Positions 22,601-27,351 of a DNA stretch of 27,351 bases are shown here, one piece after another (position 1 is the first letter of the stretch; every line of letters starts with the position of its first letter). The position numbers and the translations under genes are program-made. A model generated the notes under the pieces. The model was given only the letters and a program-made list of their open reading frames with translations, did not search any database and had not been told where the DNA came from. The stretch spans positions 1 through 27,351 of the forward strand of contig CAJFUH010000084.1 in assembly GCA_904420155.1 (NCBI GenBank), written 5' to 3'. Source of the stretch: an uncultured Clostridia bacterium (GTDB taxonomy: Bacteria > Bacillota > Clostridia > Oscillospirales > Acutalibacteraceae).

Positions 22601-23020
22601 ATGGTTATACTTGCGGTAGATTATGGGAAAGTACGTACTGGATTGGCCGTATCCGATCCAGGGGAAAGACTGGCCTCTCCCGTTTGTGTCATAGAGGAGA
22701 GGAACAGCCAACGGTTAGCAGAAAAAATTGCGCGGCATGCTGAGGAAAGGAAAGCGGGACAAATCGTTTTGGGGCTTCCCCGCAATATGGACGGCAGTGA
22801 GGGGGAAAGCGCCCAAAATGTACGCAACTTTCAGCAGTTGCTGCAAGAAGAGTCCGGCTTGGACGTGGTTTTACGTGATGAACGGGGGACCACCATAACG
22901 GCTCATGGGTATCTGAATGTCACGAATACTCGGGGGAAAAAACGGAAATCTACCATAGATAGCGTAGCGGCAGTGATCATTCTACAGGACTATCTGGATT
23001 ATAGGAGGAATCAGCGATGA
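22601..23020 (+). CDS. ruvX: Holliday junction resolvase-like protein RuvX/YqgF
   Basis: 139 aa, ATG start after a GGGGAGA ribosome binding site. RNase H-fold family: ILAVDYGKVRTGLAVSD (residues 3-19) gives the first catalytic Asp, IVLGLPRNMDGSEGE (about 52-66) the central motif, and VVLRDERGTTITAHGYL (about 88-104) the Glu; DSVAAVIILQDYL ends the fold with the last Asp. In B. subtilis and E. coli relatives this protein is linked to pre-16S rRNA 5' end processing as well as possible junction cleavage. It overlaps vanZ by ATGA. Confidence 0.92.
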   Translation: MVILAVDYGKVRTGLAVSDPGERLASPVCVIEERNSQRLAEKIARHAEERKAGQIVLGLPRNMDGSEGESAQNVRNFQQLLQEESGLDVVLRDERGTTITAHGYLNVTNTRGKKRKSTIDSVAAVIILQDYLDYRRNQR

Positions 23021-23931
23021 AAAGCGGCACTGTATTCTCGCGGCTGACAACCGCGCAACTTTTTGTCGCACTGGCAGGCGGGGTGGCGTTTTATTTGGCT
23101 CCCAGGGACGCCCAGATTTTCCACTCTCCGCTACAGGAACTGTATACGGCAGGATTGGCCGGAGTGATCTGTATACTGGTTTTGATCTTTTTCAAAAGCT
23201 ACGAAACCGTCGGCCTTTCTTTGCTGATAGGCATTGTATTTTTGATTTTGGATTTTTTGGTTGGTACTCTGTTCCGGTGGGTAGAGACTATGGGTGCGGA
23301 TAGGGCTATGGTTTTTCAGATGGATTACCATTTGGGGATGATATGGGCTTTGATCTGGATGGTTCCCTTTTTGATATGTTTGCTGGTACGCATTTTTGCC
23401 TTGAACGAATGGGATACTGCGAAAAAAAGGCTGGATTTCTCCTATTTTTCCCGTTGGGCAAACATTTCCTTTGGGATATTTTATGGCATTCTTCTATTAT
23501 TTTGTCTTATTTTAAACCGACCAGTTGATATTTGGGGAACACGTGAGGTCAATTTGATTCCTTTTCACCAGATTGTACAGTATTTTTCCTCCTCTTCAGA
23601 TGTGGTTTATTTGCTCTTTGGCAATCTATTTTTCTTTACCCCCATTGGATTTTTCCTTTCGGTGGGAAAGCCTACCATGCGCTGGTGGCAAAAGCTGCTG
23701 ATTGCCTTGGGGATTGGCGTTGTGATCGAAGCAAGCCAATGGGTTTTGAACACCGGAATGGTGGATATCGACGATGTACTGCTCAATGCAGGGGGATTTT
23801 ATTTAGGGTGTGGGATAAAATGGCTGGTAGATAGGATGCGCTGGGTAATTTCTGGCGGCATAGAGAAAAAAATACCCTATTTTCCCAGCAATATCCCTTC
23901 TCCTTCCCAGGAAAGCGCTTTATCGAAATAA
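23017..23931 (+). CDS. VanZ-family integral membrane protein
   Basis: 304 aa, ATG overlapping the ruvX stop. It has hydrophobic spans near residues 11-27, 43-60, 65-90, 105-125, 143-168, 192-215 and 228-245. The VanZ-type C-terminal core has NLIPFHQIVQYF (about 176-187), LLFGNLFFFTPIGFFLS, a cytoplasmic loop and then ALGIGVVIEASQWVLNTGMVDIDDVLLNAGGFYLG. VanZ proteins are associated with teicoplanin resistance in enterococci, but most Firmicute copies have no proven role and probably affect the envelope. There are no other van genes. The first ~110 residues are an extra membrane region beyond the minimal VanZ domain. Confidence 0.88.
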   Translation: MKSGTVFSRLTTAQLFVALAGGVAFYLAPRDAQIFHSPLQELYTAGLAGVICILVLIFFKSYETVGLSLLIGIVFLILDFLVGTLFRWVETMGADRAMVFQMDYHLGMIWALIWMVPFLICLLVRIFALNEWDTAKKRLDFSYFSRWANISFGIFYGILLLFCLILNRPVDIWGTREVNLIPFHQIVQYFSSSSDVVYLLFGNLFFFTPIGFFLSVGKPTMRWWQKLLIALGIGVVIEASQWVLNTGMVDIDDVLLNAGGFYLGCGIKWLVDRMRWVISGGIEKKIPYFPSNIPSPSQESALSK

Positions 23932-23942
23932 GCAATATGGCT

Positions 23943-23979
23943 AGAGCCCCAAGAATTTCCCTTGGGGCTCTGTTTATAT
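23943..23979 (+). terminator. Terminator of ruvX-vanZ
   Basis: Perfect 11-bp stem (23943-23953 with 23961-23971), 7-nt loop, followed by TGTTTATATATATT. Confidence 0.85.
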
Positions 23980-23993
23980 ATATTAAAATGAAG

Positions 23994-24382
23994 AGGGCCT
24001 TCCAAACTTTGCGTCCGGGAAGCCTGATAGAGTACCCGCTTCTATACAGGTTCCCTCACCTGTCAACGACGGCCATTTTTACCCAAAAGATTCGCAGGGC
24101 TTAGCTTGTGAAACAGGGACTTACCATTGCGTCGGTAAAAATAGCCCGTAGAAGAGGGGACCCTCATCTTTCAGACCAATTACCGCTTTGGTTATCCATA
24201 CCGGTTGGAAAGTACGGCCCTGGCTATACTATCCTAAGATTTTATCCCCTTTGGATATTTCTGCGCCTCTTCCTTCCCATCCCTGTAATGTTCGGGAAGG
24301 CCCTACTCTTTATGAAAGTTCTTAGGCGTTTCACTTTATTTTTACTAGCAGAAAGGCAGCCGTTTTTTACTGGCTGCCTTTT
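23994..24382 (+). ncRNA. Candidate large structured RNA (strand tentative)
   Basis: This stretch has no credible gene but unusually many long complementary arms. A perfect 10-bp closing helix pairs 23994-24003 with 24295-24304. Inside: a 14-bp hairpin with two bulges and an internal loop (24017-24032 with 24039-24055); a long-range helix 24075-24083/24134-24142 extended by GGC/GCC (24071-24073/24144-24146); CGACG/CGTCG (24067-24071/24130-24134), which would cross that helix; GAGG/CCTC (24154-24165); and CCAA/TTGG with CCG/CGG (about 24176-24209). A 7-bp hairpin (24272-24278/24294-24300) competes with the closing helix. On the + strand a weak promoter (TTGGGG, 16 bp, TAAAAT at 23984-23989) would start transcription at the first helix, and a strong terminator follows at 24352. 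No RNase P, tmRNA, SRP or 6S signature that I can recall is present. Confidence 0.5.
24352..24382. terminator. Terminator-like hairpin after the structured region
   Basis: Perfect 10-bp stem (24352-24361 with 24372-24381) around a 10-nt loop. On the + strand the tail is CCTTTTGTCG; on the minus strand it is CCTTTCTG. Better suited to the + strand. Confidence 0.7.
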
Positions 24383-24422
24383 GTCGTAATGTGTGGGTAA
24401 AGCATCCTTGTTGTTCCGCCGG

Positions 24423-24503
24423 GGTATCAGCAGGGATTGACTGCCCTGGGGCCGTGTAGATCCCTGCTTTCAGTGGTTTTGCTGATTGATTTTATCGGAT
24501 ACC
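24423..24503. other. Second structured element facing the CARF gene 3' end
   Basis: GGTATC/GATACC (24423-24428 with 24498-24503) closes an element whose 5' side stacks directly on a perfect 9-bp helix (24429-24437 with 24460-24468, 22-nt loop). ATCAGC/GCTGAT (24426-24431 with 24481-24486) is an alternative pairing that would break both. On the minus strand this lies 36-116 nt after the CARF stop and would be its 3' UTR; on the + strand it follows the terminator at 24382. No gene is present in 24383-24538. Confidence 0.45.
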
Positions 24504-24538
24504 TTTGACTTTTTGCTAAGGATATCAGACGTTTCTCC

Positions 24539-25735
24539 CTATCCCCGAAGCGCTATCTGGTTGCCTTCCAAAGCTTTTAGGATATCTTTTATAAATGTAC
24601 CCCGTCTGATGGAATTGCCATCGATCAGATGGATTCCCATTTCTTTGGCGCGCCAAACTGGGTAGGAACGTTCCGGATTTAGATTGGCCAAGGTCACCAG
24701 GATACAGCGGGAATGCCTTCCGCCAAAATAGCTTTTATAGATGCTCAGTTCTTGGAGAGCCTCGGAAGAGGGCTCAGATAATTTGCAGGAAATAAAGACG
24801 GGATGAATCCCATAAAAACAGGTGACGTCAATTTCGTTGGTGACTTCCACAGGGATTTTCCGTTGTCCATTCCAGTCAATTTTAACGCTCATTTGGACGT
24901 CGTGGAAAGCATTGGAGCGGGAAAGGCTGATATAGGTATATAGTTCCAAACAGGTTCCATAATCGGTGAGATAATGCCGGATGGCTGTGTTGGCAAAGGA
25001 AAAAGAGATCCAGTTCTTTTCCTTTTGATAATCAGAAATCAGATTTAACTGATTGGCAAGCTGAAAGAACGATTCCTTCCCGCCGGCGAAGTTGCCGTCA
25101 GAAACTGGAATCTGAGCGGGAGCGGAAAAGAAAAGAGGGGAGGAAGCGGGATAAGCGGTGCAGCCGGTCTGTAGATAAAAACAGAAGTCTTTCCAGCCGT
25201 TGAGGTCTTGGAAGATCTGCTGGCAAAATCGAAACAAAGGATCAAACCAAAGATCGGAAGGCTGGGAATGTCCATGCCCCCCGTGAATAGCCCCGTGGGC
25301 CAGCAGTAAGATATCTAAGGACAAGGTGGGGAGGAAAAACCGGTTTTCCATAGATTTACAGCCATAGACGTTGATGAAAGCGCCGTTGATGATATCCACT
25401 TTGAAAATAGGGGTAAAGGTGGAACGACAGGCCAGATAAGCCCCGATCGCGTTCAATTCGCCGCCCCCCGTGATATCCATATAGCAATTGGGGTTTTGAT
25501 GAATAACCTGTTTGCAGGTGCGGGTGATTTCATCTAAAGAGACGGGGGTTATGGAAACCGCCTCGATCTGGAGGTTTGGCAGGGCCTGCCGGCAGGCCAG
25601 CTTGATGGCATGGAGGTCCTGATCCCTGATTTCCCGTTTGTCAAAGATAAACACTACTTTCCGTGGGCGGAAAGCCAGGATATCCACTAAATTATTGAGT
25701 TGGTCATGGTCATACAGTTCAATCAGACAATCCAT
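24539..25735 (-). CDS. Card1/Can2-like CARF-domain nuclease (DUF1887 family), stand-alone
   Basis: 398 aa from the ATG at 25735, chosen for GGAGGGG 6 nt upstream; an in-frame start at 25810 lies before the promoter. The N-terminal CARF domain (about 1-150) has the ligand loop DITGGGELNAIGAYLA (87-102), which in Card1/Can2-type effectors binds cyclic oligoadenylate. A middle helical linker (about 155-255) precedes a PD-(D/E)xK nuclease domain: E264 in CLELY, E301 and D303 in TNEIDV, and S316-C317-K318 in FISCK. Characterised Card1 and Can2 cut nucleic acids when cA4 is bound. No Cas10, other cas gene or CRISPR repeat occurs in this window, so the source of any activating nucleotide is unknown. 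It has its own promoter inside the end of the upstream dockerin gene. Confidence 0.85.
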   Translation of the reverse strand: MDCLIELYDHDQLNNLVDILAFRPRKVVFIFDKREIRDQDLHAIKLACRQALPNLQIEAVSITPVSLDEITRTCKQVIHQNPNCYMDITGGGELNAIGAYLACRSTFTPIFKVDIINGAFINVYGCKSMENRFFLPTLSLDILLLAHGAIHGGHGHSQPSDLWFDPLFRFCQQIFQDLNGWKDFCFYLQTGCTAYPASSPLFFSAPAQIPVSDGNFAGGKESFFQLANQLNLISDYQKEKNWISFSFANTAIRHYLTDYGTCLELYTYISLSRSNAFHDVQMSVKIDWNGQRKIPVEVTNEIDVTCFYGIHPVFISCKLSEPSSEALQELSIYKSYFGGRHSRCILVTLANLNPERSYPVWRAKEMGIHLIDGNSIRRGTFIKDILKALEGNQIALRG

Positions 25736-25769
25736 ATCGTCCCCTCCGATCTTGCTCCTGGATAAAATC

Positions 25770-25798
25770 AGTATACCATTATTTTTGCAAAATGTCAT
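25770..25798 (-). promoter_or_regulatory. Promoter of the CARF nuclease gene
   Basis: On the minus strand -35 ATGACA (25793-25798), 17-bp spacer, -10 TATACT (25770-25775). The -35 overlaps the last codons of the dockerin gene; leader about 28 nt. Confidence 0.75.
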
Positions 25799-27351
25799 AA
25801 CTTCCGGCAAGAAACTTATCCAAGGCCAATAGATCCAAGGTATTGACCTGCCCGTCGTGATTGACGTCCGCCGCTTGCAGGAAAGGCCCGTTTAATGATT
25901 CCTTTTCTAGCAGATAATCCCGCAGCGTACGGAAATCCAGGGTGTTGACGTTTCCTTCCCCAGACACATCGCCGTAAATCACTAAAGTAAGTTCGTCTAC
26001 GACCGTTCCGTCCTGTAAGAGCTGTATGGCCATACCGGTTCCCGCATTCCCAGAAGTGACCGGCCGGTTGTCCCGAAAAAGGACCAACTCCCCCTCAGCG
26101 GTCAGGTTTCCGCGGAAAGCGGCGGAAGAAGTGGAGGGGGAAATCCCGTAAATCCATCCTTGTTCCCGGTCAATGATATACTGGGAGCTGCTGATTTTAT
26201 CCGGATCCAGAGAACCGGACGGGTCTTCCGGTTCGGGAAGCGAGAGATCCATGGAAAAAAGGGAGCCGCTGTATTCCACCATCGCGGGCATACCGTCTTT
26301 TGTACAGAGGTTATGAACCTGTACGGTAAAACGACTGGGGATAGGGGAAGGGGGATCCCATTCTAAGCCGTTCTGGGTGGGAGAAAGCCCATCTTCCCAT
26401 GTGAGGGTGGAGGATACCCCTGTGTCCAAATCTGTAATGGTGACAGTCGGCGTTCCACGTACGCCGCACAGAAGAGAATTATCCAGGGAAAGGCTCCAAA
26501 TCGTAGAGGCGGCCAGCCCTTGCGGGAACGCCCCGCCGGATGGATAGGCCATCATTCCCGGTTGCTCTGTATGACTGGAGAGCATGACGGCGGTGGAGCC
26601 GTCTTCCGCTGTGGCGGCTCCGAAAGAGACAGAGGCGAGATCAGGGGAAAGCAGGGATTCCCGGAATGAAGGGTTTTCCTTTATCAAGGTATGTACCGCC
26701 TGGGCAACAGGATAAGGGGACAGGGTATCTTGCCGCAGGGTGACGCCGGATTGGTAGGCTTGCAGGCCAGAGCCGTAAAAAGAATCGGGCATATCTTCAG
26801 GCTTATCCGGGACGTCCCCGTCGGTTGTTTCCCAAAGGGAAAGGACGGCGCCATAAGCTAAGCTTTGACAACCCTCTGTATCCAAGACCACAGGGGATAG
26901 GCCATAGAGGGAGCGGTAAAAATTGACGGCCCGCAGCCCGTCTTCCAGGACCTGTTGGGAAAGAGCGGCGGGGTAGGCAAAGTGTTCCAGATCGGCCGGT
27001 TGGGTATACACTTGCTGGGTGGAGAGGTTGACGGGCAAATTCTCTTTCCAGAGCAAAGCGATTTGATCGGCGTTTAGCGGGCAATAAGAAGGGCTCACAA
27101 TGGTTGGCTGCAATGTCTCGGGGTGGTTTAAGTCCACGCAGGCAATACGATAGCCATCGGCAAAGGAAAGTAGGATGGCCCCGGTATCCCCGGATACGGA
27201 AAAATCTACGGGCGTCCCTTCGATATCGGGAGACTGTGCAACGGCTTCCCCGGTTTCTTGATCTAAATAGAGCAGAGGGCCTCCTTTGGGAAAACAGAGA
27301 AGGAAGTTTTGATATAGGCAAGGAGAGGGCTGAGGGCAGAGAGAAGAATAA
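25779..27351 (-). CDS. CAP/SCP-like domain protein with C-terminal type I dockerin (5' end outside window)
   Basis: About 523 codons are visible and the frame stays open to the right edge, so the true start and any signal peptide lie outside; the GTG at 27137 is only an internal codon. From the edge inward: a ~70-residue segment with beta-propeller-like repeats (LLYLDQETGEAVAQSP), then a CAP/YkwD-like region (about 27 to 24 kb-equivalent, residues 130-270 of the visible part, with GLRAVNFYRSLYGLSPVVLD), a beta-rich region, and a C-terminal dockerin with two calcium-loop repeats: DVSGEGNVNTLDF and DVNHDGQVNTLDL. Dockerins bind cohesins, so the protein is predicted to be extracellular and part of a cellulosome-like assembly or cell-surface complex. 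Typical CAP catalytic His/Glu residues are not clear, so enzyme activity is uncertain. Confidence 0.8.
   Translation of the reverse strand, partial: YSSLCPQPSPCLYQNFLLCFPKGGPLLYLDQETGEAVAQSPDIEGTPVDFSVSGDTGAILLSFADGYRIACVDLNHPETLQPTIVSPSYCPLNADQIALLWKENLPVNLSTQQVYTQPADLEHFAYPAALSQQVLEDGLRAVNFYRSLYGLSPVVLDTEGCQSLAYGAVLSLWETTDGDVPDKPEDMPDSFYGSGLQAYQSGVTLRQDTLSPYPVAQAVHTLIKENPSFRESLLSPDLASVSFGAATAEDGSTAVMLSSHTEQPGMMAYPSGGAFPQGLAASTIWSLSLDNSLLCGVRGTPTVTITDLDTGVSSTLTWEDGLSPTQNGLEWDPPSPIPSRFTVQVHNLCTKDGMPAMVEYSGSLFSMDLSLPEPEDPSGSLDPDKISSSQYIIDREQGWIYGISPSTSSAAFRGNLTAEGELVLFRDNRPVTSGNAGTGMAIQLLQDGTVVDELTLVIYGDVSGEGNVNTLDFRTLRDYLLEKESLNGPFLQAADVNHDGQVNTLDLLALDKFLAGSYDILQK

Noticed and set aside
24004..24016. 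GACGCAAAG string on the minus strand, as in c-di-GMP-I riboswitches
   Set aside because: The rest of the c-di-GMP-I core (tetraloop receptor and second half) is not found around it; short-string coincidence.
23994..24304. RNase P, tmRNA, SRP or 6S RNA
   Set aside because: Searched both strands by eye for GAGGAAAGTCC, a TTCGAATCC-type tmRNA end with CCA, and GGTCCGGAAGGAAGC; none is present.
24108..24389. 93-codon + strand frame in the structured region
   Set aside because: No ribosome binding site, Leu/Phe-rich low-information sequence, and it runs into the terminator hairpin; RNA structure explains the region better.
1..27351. CRISPR array or cas genes to accompany the CARF nuclease
   Set aside because: No regularly spaced direct repeats and no Cas protein motifs seen on either strand; any such locus must be elsewhere.

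Overview
The window looks like a chromosome segment of a strictly anaerobic Clostridia-type Firmicute, probably a gut or rumen relative of the Ruminococcaceae/Oscillospiraceae. The grounds are an electron-bifurcating-type [FeFe]-hydrogenase locus, strong AGGAGG-type ribosome binding sites with some GTG/TTG starts, TTGACA/TATAAT promoters, a PyrK/PyrD-1B pair, a VanZ-like protein and a type I dockerin protein. Genus-level placement is inference; no rRNA is present.

Layout. (1) 1-4850: a class I mannose-6-phosphate isomerase with a long N-terminal extension and a ROK-family sugar kinase on the + strand. They converge on a minus-strand operon of membrane-anchored N-acetylmuramoyl-L-alanine amidase, a DUF6506-like protein and an AraC-family regulator. 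(2) 4850-7250: a gene-free stretch encoding a compact promoter-to-terminator structured RNA, then nagA (own promoter) and a nitroreductase. (3) 7250-9800: serC-serA on the minus strand, reading away from the hydrogenase region. (4) 9880-13285: a putative H2/redox-sensing operon of DRTGG protein, RsbW-like ATPase, HydS-like hydrogenase homologue, second DRTGG-like protein and PHP phosphoesterase. (5) 13285-18930: an AT-rich regulatory region, then the HndABCD-type NAD(P)-linked hydrogenase operon with a histidine-kinase-type ATPase gene inserted between hndA and hndB. (6) 19084-19240: tRNA-Pro(GGG) as a single-gene unit. (7) 19241-20000: a mostly gene-free stretch holding a probably frameshifted micro-gene with its own terminator. 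(8) 20001-22422: pyrK-pyrD-histidine phosphatase, translationally overlapped. (9) 22536-23971: ruvX-vanZ. (10) 23990-24510: about 500 bp without a credible gene but dense in long complementary arms, best read as one or two structured RNAs. (11) 24539-27351: a Card1-like CARF nuclease with its own promoter and no CRISPR locus in view, then a CAP-domain plus dockerin protein cut by the window edge.

How it fits together. The two hydrogenase blocks form a catalytic complex (hndABCD: NAD(P)H/NAD(P)+ and ferredoxin coupled to H2) and an upstream regulatory block whose hydrogenase homologue keeps all cluster cysteines but has Ala in the P1 loop, as in sensory hydrogenases. The ATPases, DRTGG and PHP proteins are plausible signalling partners. 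nagA, the ROK kinase, the isomerase and the amidase suggest cell-wall or amino-sugar recycling and sugar-phosphate metabolism.

The most interesting unexplained items are the ~130-nt RNA before nagA, the larger structured region at 23990-24510, and the stand-alone CARF nuclease whose 3' end faces that region.
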